From CAYXLI01 sp964464925 (GTDB lineage Bacteria > Acidobacteriota > Terriglobia > Bryobacterales > Bryobacteraceae): a DNA stretch of 42,678 nt. Location: the NCBI GenBank assembly GCA_964464925.1, contig CAYXLI010000040.1:1-42678 (forward strand), given 5' to 3'. Positions 1-8,357 of the stretch are shown in pieces; positions within the stretch are counted from its first letter, which is position 1; every line of letters begins with the position of its first letter. The position numbers and the translations under genes are program-made. The notes under the pieces are model-generated. The model searched no databases, was not told the origin of the DNA, and saw nothing but the letters and a program-made list of their open reading frames with translations.

Positions 1-2
1 GG

Positions 3-3000
3 CACCCTGAAATGATGCTCGGGCGAATGGGACTGGAGTCGACGCAGTTTGGTGCGGCTCCGGCGCTCATTGGGACATTGGAGCCGGAACGCCTGGCAGA
101 CGCCGTCGCGAGGATGCCGGCGGCCGTCTACTCCGTTCCGCACAAGCAATCATCCGCTCGAAACACCGGTGATGACCAGATTCCGTCAGTCGGCACTGTC
201 AAAGAGGGCGGCCTGGCCGACCGCGACGGTCAAATCGTTGTCCGTCGAGGTGATGAGCTCAAGCCGCTCAACCTTCCAGCCGCTACCTCCGCCCGCATTC
301 GGGCGATGCTGCAGGTGCGAGACGCGGTGCGCGAAGTCTTTCGCACGCAACTTCAGGATGCTCCGGAACAGGCGATCACTGAAGCGCGTCGGCTCTTGAA
401 CCGTTCGTACGATTCTTTCGTTACCCTGTTCGGACCACTCAACTCCGCACAGAATGTTAGGGCACTCGCCGGTGACCCGGACCAACCGCTGCTGCTGTCG
501 CTGGAGGAATTCAATCCCGAGACAAAGGTGGCGACAAAGACAGCGATCTTCGATCGCCGCACCTTGGAGCGATATCGGCCGGTTGAGCGAGTCGAGACCG
601 CAGCTGAAGCCCTCCTTGTTTCGCTGAACGAAACTGGCGAGATCAGTTGGGCCCGCCTGGAGGCACTGACCGGGAAACCCGCTCCCGATTTGCAGGACGA
701 GCTGGGCTCTCTTGCCTACCGAAATCCTGAAGGCGGCACATGGGAGACGGCCGACCGATACCTTAGCGGCAACGTTCGCGCAAAGCTCCTCACGGCCCAG
801 ACCGCAGCTCAACTCGACCCTGCCTATCAGCGCAATATTGAGGCACTTCAGGCGGTCCAACCACCCGATCTGGAGCCAGGCGAAATCGAGGCGCGTCTCG
901 GCTCATCGTGGATTCCCCGCTCAGACATCCGGCAATTCGTTGCTGAGCTGCTGGATGTTGCGCCAGCCACAGTCAAAGTCGGCTACGCGGAATCCATTGC
1001 TACCTGGACGCTCGAACTGGACTACGCTGCCAAGTACACGGTCAGCAATACAACCACACACGGCACCTCTCGTTTTCGTGCGGCTGACCTGATTGAGCAG
1101 TCCCTCAACGGGCGCACGCCTACTGCCTATGATGAAGACCGGGATGGGAACCGAACAGTAAACCAGCCCGAGACAATTGCCGCCCGTGAGAAGCAGCAGC
1201 AACTGAAGGATCGGTTCAGCGACTGGGTCTGGGAAGACCCCGGCCGCGCCAAGCGCCTGGCTGACGACTACAATCTTCGCTTCAACAACATCCGGCTTCG
1301 AGAGTTCGATGGTTCGCACCTCAGCCTGCCGGGGATGGTTCGCACATCCCTTCGGGACGGAGATCTCGCCCCGCACCAAAAGAATGCAGTGTGGCGGATT
1401 CTCCAGGGCGGGAGCCCTCTCTTGGCCCATGTCGTAGGTGCGGGGAAGACATGGACGATGACGGCAGCGGCGATGGAACTTCGTCGCCTGGACCTGGCGA
1501 AAAAGCCCATGTTCGTGGTTCCGAATCACCTGGTCGATCAGTGGGGCGCGGAGTTTCTGAAGCTCTACCCGCAGGCGCGGTTATTCATTGCAGGGAAGGA
1601 GCACTTCGCGACCGAAAACCGCCAGCAGGCGATGGCCCGAATTGCGACGGGCAACTACGATGCCGTCATCGTGTCCCACCGGTCATTCGAGTTCCTGCCC
1701 GTCTCAGACGAATACTTTAACCGGTTTGTCCAGAAGCAGGTTGCCGAGTTGGATACCGAGATCGGCCAGGCCAAGGAACCGAAAGATGACAACCGCCGCA
1801 TAGTCAAAGAACTGGAGAAAGCCAAGAAGCGGCTAACGGTCCGCCTGAGAAAGCGAGCCGACCGGCAGTCAAAAGACCGCACGCTCACGTTTGAAGAACT
1901 CGGCGTCGATTACCTGTTCGTAGATGAGGCCGACCTGTACAAGAACCTTGCGTACACGACGAAGATGAACCGGATCGCCGGCCTGCCGAACACCGACAGC
2001 AACCGGGCGTTCGACATGTTCCTCAAGACCCGCTATCTCCAGGAGCAGAGTGAAGGCCGCGGCGTGGTTTTCGCCACGGGCACCCCGATTTCTAACACGC
2101 TGGCGGAGATGTACACCATGCTTCGGTATCTCGCGCCGGACATGTTGTCGGAGAGAGGCGTTAACCACTTCGACTCGTGGGCAGCGAACTTCGCTGAGGC
2201 TGTAACGTCGCTGGAACTGGCCCCGGATGGTTCGGGATATCGTATGCACACCCGCTTCGCGAAGTTCATCAACCTTCCTGAGTTGCTGACCATGTTTCGC
2301 ACGGTCGCGGACGTCCAAACAGCGGAGATGCTCAACCTCCCGCGACCCGAACTCGAAAACGGCCGACCGGCCGTCGTGGCCGCGCCGGCGAGCCCCGAAC
2401 TGAAAGAATTCATCCGAACGCTAACCGAGCGCGCCGAGAAGCTGAAAAAGGAGCGGGTCGACCCGTCCGTGGACAACATGCTGAAGATCACGGGCGAGGG
2501 GCGCAAGGCCGCGTTGGACATGCGCCTGGTTCAGCCAAGCATTGAGCCGCCACCGGACAGCAAGATCGACCGCGCCGTCTCTCGGATTATCAGGATCTGG
2601 AGCGACACTCGGAATGAGCGCTCGACCCAGCTTGTCTTCAGTGACCTGTCGACGCCCGATCCCGAGAGGTTCAACGTTTACTCGGACATTCGGTCGAAAC
2701 TCGTCGCAGCCGGTATTCCACCAAAGGAGATCGCGTTCATTCACGACGCAGAGACCGACACGGCCAAGAAGCTGCTGTTCGATGGCGTGAATGCGGGCCG
2801 GGTCCGAATCCTCCTTGGCTCCACTGAAAAGATGGGTGCCGGCACGAATGTCCAGCGCCGTCTTATCGCACTTCATCACCTAGATGCGCCGTGGCGCCCG
2901 CGAGACATCGAGCAGCGGGAAGGTCGAATCCTGCGCCAAGGCAACACGAACAAGGAAGTGCAGATCTACCGGTATGTGACGGAAGGCTCCTTCGACGCCT

Positions 3001-4151
3001 ACATGTGGCAAACGTTGGAAACCAAAGCCCGGTTTATCCATCAGGTGATGCGCGGCGAAACATCCGTGCGGGCTGCGGAGGATCTGGACAGCGGCGCTCT
3101 CACTTACGCCGAGATCAAAGCGATCGCGTCTGGCAATCCTGCCGTGGTCGAAAAGATCAAGATCGACACGGAGATCCGTAAACTAGACCAGCTGCGAGCC
3201 GTGCATGCCAATCAGCAGCGCCACATTCGGTGGGAGATCCGCGATCTGCCACGCCACATCGCGGAAACCAGACAGCAGCTGGCCGACGTGGAAGCCGACA
3301 TTGCACTCAGGAACAGCAGCGACTTGGCCGAATTCAGAATGACCGTCGGGAATCGGCAGTTCGCCGGCAAGGGAGCGCGCGAGGAAGCGGCGAAGGCTCT
3401 CACGTACGCGATCCTCTCCTGGCGTGACGATCAGACGTTGCAGGTGCGCGGTCAATTTCGCGGCTTCGAGATCTTGAGCAAAGGCAAGAGTGGTGGATTC
3501 GGTCTGGTTCCCGAGGACGAGCGGGTTCCGGAATTGTTTGTCCGCGGTCGAGCGACGTATTCGGCGAATCTGAACCCGGCGAATCCGATCGGGACGGTCC
3601 AGAGTATCGAGCATACGCTACGGAGCCTGGATAAGCTGGCATCGGAGCAGCAGAGCCGCGTCGGCCGCGCGGAGAAACAACTTGCGGATTTCCAGGGCCA
3701 GGCCGATCGCCCATTCGAGCACGAGGATCGGCTTAAACAACTGCTCGCTCGCCAAGCCGAACTCAATTCCCAGTTGGATCTCGATAAGGGCGATCAGCAG
3801 GGTGCGGACTCCGCCCGCGACGTAGACCAGAACGTCGAGAGGGGCAAAGCCGTTCCGGCCGTATCCAGTTCGGAAGCGGTGGCGAAGATGGCCGAGGCCC
3901 ACATGCGGGCGAGTGGAACTGCAATTCGCGAGATGCCCATATTTCAGCGGACTACGCCTGCGGCCGGTTCGGTGACAGGCCGAGCTGTTGCCAAGGACGA
4001 CTCGTATGTTGCAGTAGCGACGGCAGCAAACCGCTTCATGGTCGTCGAATCAAGCGGGTTGGGCCGGGAAGCGAAAATCGGCGAAACGTTGTCCCTTTTC
4101 TTCCGCAACGGGCGCGCGTCTATCGTAACGGATCGAGGTCGAGAACGTTGA
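3..4151 (+). CDS. Large SNF2/DEAD-type helicase of plasmid/ICE type (5' partial)
   Basis: The frame is open to the left edge: codons for H-P-E precede the first methionine, giving HPEMMLGRMG, which resembles an internal segment of very large methylase-helicase proteins of conjugative elements, so the real start lies outside the window. Counted from the first Met, the Walker A-like motif HVVGAGKTW is near residue 470, the Walker B motif FVDEADLYKN near 636, the SAT-equivalent ATGTPISNT near 687 and the C-terminal helicase motif QREGRILRQGNTN near 965. A charged, probably coiled-coil region follows (about 1040-1110). Related full-length proteins often carry an N-6 DNA methylase domain upstream; that part is not visible here. 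The role is inferred to be DNA unwinding or remodelling in element maintenance or anti-restriction. The gene is intact to its stop codon. Confidence 0.85.
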   Translation, partial: HPEMMLGRMGLESTQFGAAPALIGTLEPERLADAVARMPAAVYSVPHKQSSARNTGDDQIPSVGTVKEGGLADRDGQIVVRRGDELKPLNLPAATSARIRAMLQVRDAVREVFRTQLQDAPEQAITEARRLLNRSYDSFVTLFGPLNSAQNVRALAGDPDQPLLLSLEEFNPETKVATKTAIFDRRTLERYRPVERVETAAEALLVSLNETGEISWARLEALTGKPAPDLQDELGSLAYRNPEGGTWETADRYLSGNVRAKLLTAQTAAQLDPAYQRNIEALQAVQPPDLEPGEIEARLGSSWIPRSDIRQFVAELLDVAPATVKVGYAESIATWTLELDYAAKYTVSNTTTHGTSRFRAADLIEQSLNGRTPTAYDEDRDGNRTVNQPETIAAREKQQQLKDRFSDWVWEDPGRAKRLADDYNLRFNNIRLREFDGSHLSLPGMVRTSLRDGDLAPHQKNAVWRILQGGSPLLAHVVGAGKTWTMTAAAMELRRLDLAKKPMFVVPNHLVDQWGAEFLKLYPQARLFIAGKEHFATENRQQAMARIATGNYDAVIVSHRSFEFLPVSDEYFNRFVQKQVAELDTEIGQAKEPKDDNRRIVKELEKAKKRLTVRLRKRADRQSKDRTLTFEELGVDYLFVDEADLYKNLAYTTKMNRIAGLPNTDSNRAFDMFLKTRYLQEQSEGRGVVFATGTPISNTLAEMYTMLRYLAPDMLSERGVNHFDSWAANFAEAVTSLELAPDGSGYRMHTRFAKFINLPELLTMFRTVADVQTAEMLNLPRPELENGRPAVVAAPASPELKEFIRTLTERAEKLKKERVDPSVDNMLKITGEGRKAALDMRLVQPSIEPPPDSKIDRAVSRIIRIWSDTRNERSTQLVFSDLSTPDPERFNVYSDIRSKLVAAGIPPKEIAFIHDAETDTAKKLLFDGVNAGRVRILLGSTEKMGAGTNVQRRLIALHHLDAPWRPRDIEQREGRILRQGNTNKEVQIYRYVTEGSFDAYMWQTLETKARFIHQVMRGETSVRAAEDLDSGALTYAEIKAIASGNPAVVEKIKIDTEIRKLDQLRAVHANQQRHIRWEIRDLPRHIAETRQQLADVEADIALRNSSDLAEFRMTVGNRQFAGKGAREEAAKALTYAILSWRDDQTLQVRGQFRGFEILSKGKSGGFGLVPEDERVPELFVRGRATYSANLNPANPIGTVQSIEHTLRSLDKLASEQQSRVGRAEKQLADFQGQADRPFEHEDRLKQLLARQAELNSQLDLDKGDQQGADSARDVDQNVERGKAVPAVSSSEAVAKMAEAHMRASGTAIREMPIFQRTTPAAGSVTGRAVAKDDSYVAVATAANRFMVVESSGLGREAKIGETLSLFFRNGRASIVTDRGRER

Positions 4152-4154
4152 CCC

Positions 4155-4250
4155 GGTAGCCCGTCAAACCCCGTACGAAACCACACCCTAGCGAAGGGGC
4201 TCGTTTCCACTCGCGGGGAGGCCGCAGGCGTAGTTTTCTGGCGGGCTACC
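4155..4250. other. Nested stem-loop region between the helicase and the abiE operon
   Basis: The 196-base gap before abiEi folds on paper into nested complementary segments. GGTAGCCCG (4155-4163) pairs with CGGGCTACC (4242-4250); CCCCG (4169-4173) with CGGGG (4214-4218); GAAAC (4177-4181) with GTTTC (4203-4207); and CCCT (4186-4189) with AGGG (4195-4198) around a five-base loop. No coding content is seen. It could be a terminator or attenuator for the helicase transcript, a small structured RNA, or a remnant of an element end. No U-run follows, so a simple intrinsic terminator is not supported. Confidence 0.45.
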
Positions 4251-4285
4251 CCGCTTCGGCGCAGTGGGCGCGCAGTGCCGAGTAC

Positions 4286-4318
4286 TACCACCCTTTGTCG
4301 TGCGAGAAAAATGTGGTA
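4286..4318 (+). promoter_or_regulatory. Inverted repeat, candidate AbiEi operator
   Basis: TACCAC (4286-4291) and GTGGTA (4313-4318) form a perfect 6-base inverted repeat 30 bases upstream of the abiEi start at 4348. AbiEi-type antitoxins are known to repress their own operon by binding inverted repeats near the promoter. The assignment here rests on position and symmetry only. No clear -35/-10 pair is recognisable. Confidence 0.4.
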
Positions 4319-4347
4319 TTTTTTCTTGCAGCGGCAGGTGCGTTGGA

Positions 4348-4965
4348 ATGCAACAAGCAATTGAGCAAAAGATACTTAGCAGAATCTACGGTAATGGGAG
4401 GGGATGGGCTTTCTCCCAGGCAGATTTTGCCGATCTGGGAGCTCGTTCAACAATCGACTCCGCGCTGCACCGGCGAGAACAGGAAGGGGTCATCAGGAGG
4501 GTCATTCGTGGCATCTATGACTACCCCCGCTACAGTGACGCTCTGGGAGGCCCAGCAAGCCCGGAAATCGACAAGATCGCTCAAGCGCTCGCTCGCAAAT
4601 TCGCTTGGCGCATCCAGCCCAACGGAGCCACGGCGCAGAATCTACTTGGTCTATCCACGCAGGTTCCCGCGCGCGCAGTCTATCTCTCTGATGGACCGGA
4701 CCGCTCCTACACTGTCGGTCGGACCAAGCTCGATTTCGAGCACACCGCCCTCAAGGAGGCCGGATTCAAGCTCGCGGAAAGTGGCCTCATAGTGCATGCC
4801 CTGAAAGCACTGGGCGAAGACCGCATCACGCCCGAAGTCATTACGAAAATACGAAGGCAGTTCGATTCAGCCTTGCGGCAGCGGATACTCCTCGATACGA
4901 AAACCGCGACCGGCTGGGTCTACGCGGCAATTCAAGAAATAGCAAAAGAGGTCGCCAATGGATAA
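4348..4965 (+). CDS. AbiEi-family antitoxin (DUF6088-like, winged helix)
   Basis: The 205-residue protein is the antitoxin and likely autorepressor of a type IV AbiE toxin-antitoxin pair. The Met at 4348 (MQQAIEQKIL) was preferred over the upstream GTG at 4264 because the family begins at this point and the upstream 28 residues are cysteine-rich noise overlapping the operator region. An N-terminal winged-helix segment (about residues 1-65, including FSQADFADLG and a YDYPRYS-like stretch) is followed by the AbiEi domain with NGATAQNLLGL and SDGPDRSY. Its 3' end overlaps the start of the next gene by 8 bases, the tight coupling expected for the pair. AbiE systems act against phage or stabilise mobile DNA. 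Confidence 0.85.
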   Translation: MQQAIEQKILSRIYGNGRGWAFSQADFADLGARSTIDSALHRREQEGVIRRVIRGIYDYPRYSDALGGPASPEIDKIAQALARKFAWRIQPNGATAQNLLGLSTQVPARAVYLSDGPDRSYTVGRTKLDFEHTALKEAGFKLAESGLIVHALKALGEDRITPEVITKIRRQFDSALRQRILLDTKTATGWVYAAIQEIAKEVANG

Positions 4966-5986
4966 ACTCGCACGGCGGCCAACAGAGTACCGGCGTGACG
5001 TTTTCGGCGAGGCCGCGGCCCGCCTCGGTATCAGGCCAACAATCATCGAGAAGGACTTCTGGGTCTGCTTCGCACTGAAGGTCCTCTTCCAGAAATCGCG
5101 GTTCGGAAAATCCCTGGTCTTCAAGGGCGGTACGTCACTTTCAAAGGTGCACGGTCTGATCGAACGGTTCTCGGAGGATATTGACCTGGTCCTCGATTGG
5201 AAGGTTCTCGGGTTCGGCGATGGCCTGCGAGACCCGATGCAGGACTTCGCTTCAAAGAGTAGGCAGGATCAGTTCAACAAAGAGATCAACCGTCTCGCGG
5301 CCGGCTACATTGCAACGACCCTGTGCCCAGAGTTGGATACCCTTCTACGACAGGAAAGCGTAGGGCTATCGGCTAGCGTCGATCCCGATGATCCCCATGT
5401 GGTCAACATCCGCTATCCGGCGGCTTTTGCGGAAACCTATATCCGTCCAGAAGTGCGCCTCGAAATTGGCCCCCTTGCCTCGTGGGTTCCCTCAGCTGCA
5501 CACGTGATACGACCTTACGCCTTCGATGTCGTGCCCGAGGTATTCGAAAATCCTGGCTGCGAAGTAACAGCAATTGGAGCCGAAAGGACATTCTGGGAGA
5601 AAGCGACCATTCTTCACCAAGAGGCTCACCGGAAAACGCTAATCCCTCAACGCTACTCGCGCCATTATTACGATGTCTACAAGCTTGCGGTGAGTAGCGT
5701 CAGGCTGTCGGCACTTGCCGATACAAAGCTCCTGCAGGATGTAGTCGCGTTTAAGCAACGGTTCTATCCGTGTGCGTGGGCCCGGTATGATCTTGCCGTT
5801 CCGGGCTCGATTAAGCTACTACCGACCACACCGTCACATGTCGACGACCTGGGACGGGACTACAAGGAGATGCAGGTAATGCTTTTTGGTGAGCCTCCCA
5901 CCTTCCAGGACATTCTTGCCGAATTGAGCAAACTCGAGGCCGAGATCAACGCCGCCGCTCGACAGAGCGGCTCGGACAGCTCATGA
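4958..5986 (+). CDS. AbiEii/AbiGii-family nucleotidyltransferase toxin
   Basis: The 342-residue protein is the toxin of the AbiE type IV system, a polymerase-beta-fold nucleotidyltransferase. The catalytic signature is intact: GGTSLSK at residues 57-63 and SEDIDL at 72-77, which carry the P-loop-like Gly/Ser and the two acidic metal ligands. Downstream, KATILHQEAH (about 216-225) and RHYYDVYKL (about 234-242) match the conserved C-terminal half of the family. Family members are known to modify tRNA or protein targets with nucleotides; the target here is not shown by sequence. Translation is coupled to the antitoxin by an 8-base overlap. No disruption is seen, so this is probably the one functional defence module left in the left part of the window. 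Confidence 0.88.
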   Translation: MDKLARRPTEYRRDVFGEAAARLGIRPTIIEKDFWVCFALKVLFQKSRFGKSLVFKGGTSLSKVHGLIERFSEDIDLVLDWKVLGFGDGLRDPMQDFASKSRQDQFNKEINRLAAGYIATTLCPELDTLLRQESVGLSASVDPDDPHVVNIRYPAAFAETYIRPEVRLEIGPLASWVPSAAHVIRPYAFDVVPEVFENPGCEVTAIGAERTFWEKATILHQEAHRKTLIPQRYSRHYYDVYKLAVSSVRLSALADTKLLQDVVAFKQRFYPCAWARYDLAVPGSIKLLPTTPSHVDDLGRDYKEMQVMLFGEPPTFQDILAELSKLEAEINAAARQSGSDSS

Positions 5987-6181
5987 ACGCAAGAAAGGGC
6001 GGCAGTTGGTGCACCGAAGGCTATTTCTGGCAGGTAGGAAAGCTTCCGATTGTCTGTCGGTCCGACGAGACGATCTAAACTGCATAAGTGCTAGTGCGGG
6101 TGCTATCAGGAATTCGCAGCGTGGAAACAGCGTGAAGGGGCGAATATAGCGGCCCCGATGGCATGGAGCGTTGGAGGATGC

Positions 6182-7358
6182 GTGAACGTATTTGACTTGG
6201 ATCAATCAATCATCGGAGACTACGAGCGATTTGCAAGGTCATTTACGCAAATTCGAGCTGAAGACATCCGAACTCAGGTTGATGCTCTTTACGCGACGGG
6301 ACGCTTTTGGCCCGAGCCATTGATTAGCATCAATCCCCATTATGAACGCGATGCGAGCGTTGAGACGTTGGTGGAAGAGGGCTTCCTCCACCCCGACACC
6401 GCGAAGATTTTTCGCGTGGGGGGCGTTCCGATCACCTTGTATAGGCATCAGGCACAAGCCGTCGCCAAAGCCTCGAAGGGCAATAGTTTCGTGGTCACCA
6501 CGGGGACTGGCTCAGGAAAGTCCCTTTGCTTCTTCATCCCGATCATCGATGCTGCTGTCAGAGCGCGAGCGGCTGACGATAAACCGCGCACACGGGCCAT
6601 CATCGTATATCCGATGAATGCGCTGGCGAACAGCCAGATGCAGGAGCTCCAGAAGTTCGTCGAGCAAGCTGGCCTTCCGGAAGCGTTGCGACCCACCTTT
6701 GCCCGATATACAGGGCAAGACGACGACACCACGCGGGATGACGTCAAAAAGTCAAAGCCCGATATCCTCCTTACGAACTTCATGATGCTTGAACTGCTCA
6801 TGACTCGACAGAGTGAGCGAGACCAGACGGTCATCGGCAATGCGGAGGGACTCGATTTCCTGGTGCTCGACGAGCTTCACACTTATCGTGGACGCCAAGG
6901 GGCTGACGTCGCGATGCTCGTTCGCCGGGTCCGCGATCGCCTCTGCAGAAACAAAGTCCCAATCTGCATCGGCACGTCGGCAACGATGGCCAATGAAGGA
7001 GAAGAGGCGCGCTCATCCCCTTGCGATCTGGATTGAGCTTCAAATCGGACCCCGAGACGGGCAGCGGCTAAGTCGACGTGAGCCCATCACAGTCCGCGAA
7101 GCTGCGGCTCGGCTGGCGCAGGACGCTGGCCGCGACCAGACGAGGTGCCAACTCCAGCTTCAGAACATGCTGACGTTGATGAGCAAACCGGCCGGGGAGC
7201 GGGGGGGCAATAGTGAGCGGGCCTTTCTCGCTTTTAAGCTCCACCGGTTTATCTCCGGTGCGGGCTTCGTCTACGCAACCCTGAAGGGCTCCGGACAGCG
7301 CCGGATCACCTTGGAAGGCCAACGATTCGATCCATCCGATCCGGACGCCCGTCTCTAT
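6182..7358 (+). pseudogene. Large DUF1998-type defence helicase, 5' segment (deletion/frameshift, then IS insertion)
   Basis: A GTG at 6182 (MNVFDLDQSI) with GGAGG at 6173-6177 is preferred over the ATG at 6158 because related proteins start at this point. The segment encodes helicase domain 1: motif I TGTGSGKSLC near residue 113, YPMNALANSQ, the DELHTYRGRQGADV motif II box and GTSAT motif III. The frame then breaks. Up to about 7011 the reading is in one frame; the related sequence RAHPLAIWIEL resumes at once in another frame, and the stretch normally found between them is missing, so a deletion is inferred. The protein is interrupted after ...DARLY by an IS element at 7359. The family is DruE/YprA-like (DEAD plus DUF1998); assignment to Druantia or DISARM is not certain. 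Confidence 0.8.
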
Positions 7359-8346
7359 TGTGTATTCCGGGGAAAGCGAGCAGCGTTTCCGGAGGGAAGC
7401 CGAACAGTATTCCGGGCTGAAGCCGAACACCATCGGAGCGTAGCGACGCTGGCTTTCTGATTTTGCGAGAAGTGTTCGGATTCGTCAAGAGAAACCATCC
7501 GGAGCGAAGCGGAGGTTGCGCGCCCGAAGCAGGGACAGGGGTTCGGGGAAAGGGACGGAGTCCCGTTCCCCGCCCAGCACTGGATCGCCCCCGGCGGGCG
7601 TCAGCTCGCCGGCTCATTATTACGTTTTTCCTCATCGAATCTCCTCGCATTTCGATACGGTGTGCGTTGTGAACCAAGCGATCAAGAATGCCATCGGCCA
7701 GGGTAGGATCGCCGATCTGCTCGTGCCAGCGCGAAACTGGTAGCTGCGAAGTTAGAATCAGCGATCGTGTTTGGTACCGGTCTTCGCAGATTTCCCAAAA
7801 GTCCCGCCGTTCGGCTTCGCTCAGTGGAGCCATCGCCCAGTCATCAATCACCAGCACATCAATACGACTGATTTTGGCCAACAGCAGCCTTAAGCTGCCG
7901 TCGGCACGCGCAATCGCCAGATCGCGGAACAAGGCTGCGGCGCGCAGGTATAAAGCCGAGTAGCCGTCGCGGCATGCCTTCTGCGCTAAAGCGCAGGCGA
8001 CGAAACTCTTGCCGACGCCAGTAGGACCGAGCACGAAAATATGTTCGTGATTACGCACCCAGGCGGACTCCTGCGCCAGCGCGCGTATAACGCTCTTGTT
8101 CAGTCCCCGCGCTGCACGATAGTCGATCTCTTCCACGCAGGCGTTGCCCCGCAACTTGGCCACATGCAGCCGCCTCGCTAAGGCCTGGTTCTGGCGCCAG
8201 TTCCACTGATGATCGATCAACAGCGCAAGCCGCTCGAGAAAGCTTAGCTCGCGCGTGTTCGGATCTTGTTCCTGTGTCTTCAATGCATCCGCCATGCCGT
8301 GCAGGCGCATGGCTGCCAGTTTCTCTATCATCGGTTCCTGTAGCAT
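7306..8346 (-). CDS. istB: IstB-like ATPase of IS21-family element 1
   Basis: This is the transposition helper ATPase of the insertion 7359-10139. The start at 8346 (MLQEPMIEKL) has AAGGAGATGG just upstream. Walker A is LGPTGVGKSF (about residues 105-114) and Walker B is VLVIDDWAM (about 163-171), with an arginine-rich AAA+ C-terminal part. The normal family length is about 250 residues; this frame lacks a stop at that point and reads on through the terminal repeats, past the left end of the element, stopping at 7306 in the interrupted helicase gene. The last ~95 residues are therefore low-complexity read-through rather than IstB. It overlaps neither the transposase nor another IS gene, and lies 11 bases after it. 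Confidence 0.88.
   Translation of the reverse strand: MLQEPMIEKLAAMRLHGMADALKTQEQDPNTRELSFLERLALLIDHQWNWRQNQALARRLHVAKLRGNACVEEIDYRAARGLNKSVIRALAQESAWVRNHEHIFVLGPTGVGKSFVACALAQKACRDGYSALYLRAAALFRDLAIARADGSLRLLLAKISRIDVLVIDDWAMAPLSEAERRDFWEICEDRYQTRSLILTSQLPVSRWHEQIGDPTLADGILDRLVHNAHRIEMRGDSMRKNVIMSRRADARRGRSSAGRGTGLRPFPRTPVPASGAQPPLRSGWFLLTNPNTSRKIRKPASLRSDGVRLQPGILFGFPPETLLAFPGIHNRDGRPDRMDRIVGLPR
7353..7358. repeat. Target-site duplication of IS element 1, left copy
   Basis: CTCTAT at 7353-7358 is repeated directly at 10140-10145, immediately outside the two ends of the insertion. Removing the element and one copy joins codons for ...DARLY to PTFFYRTCGQEF in one frame, which proves the insertion point. 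Confidence 0.9.
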
Positions 8347-8357
8347 TGGCCATCTCC

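Noticed and set aside
921..1529. Minus-strand open frames within the first helicase gene
   Set aside because: Shadows of a conserved coding region on the plus strand; no family similarity.
5983..6078. 31-residue ORF (MNARKGGSWCTEGYFWQ...) overlapping the AbiEii stop
   Set aside because: No ribosome-binding site of its own, no recognisable family, and it may be a chance frame; kept only as a note.
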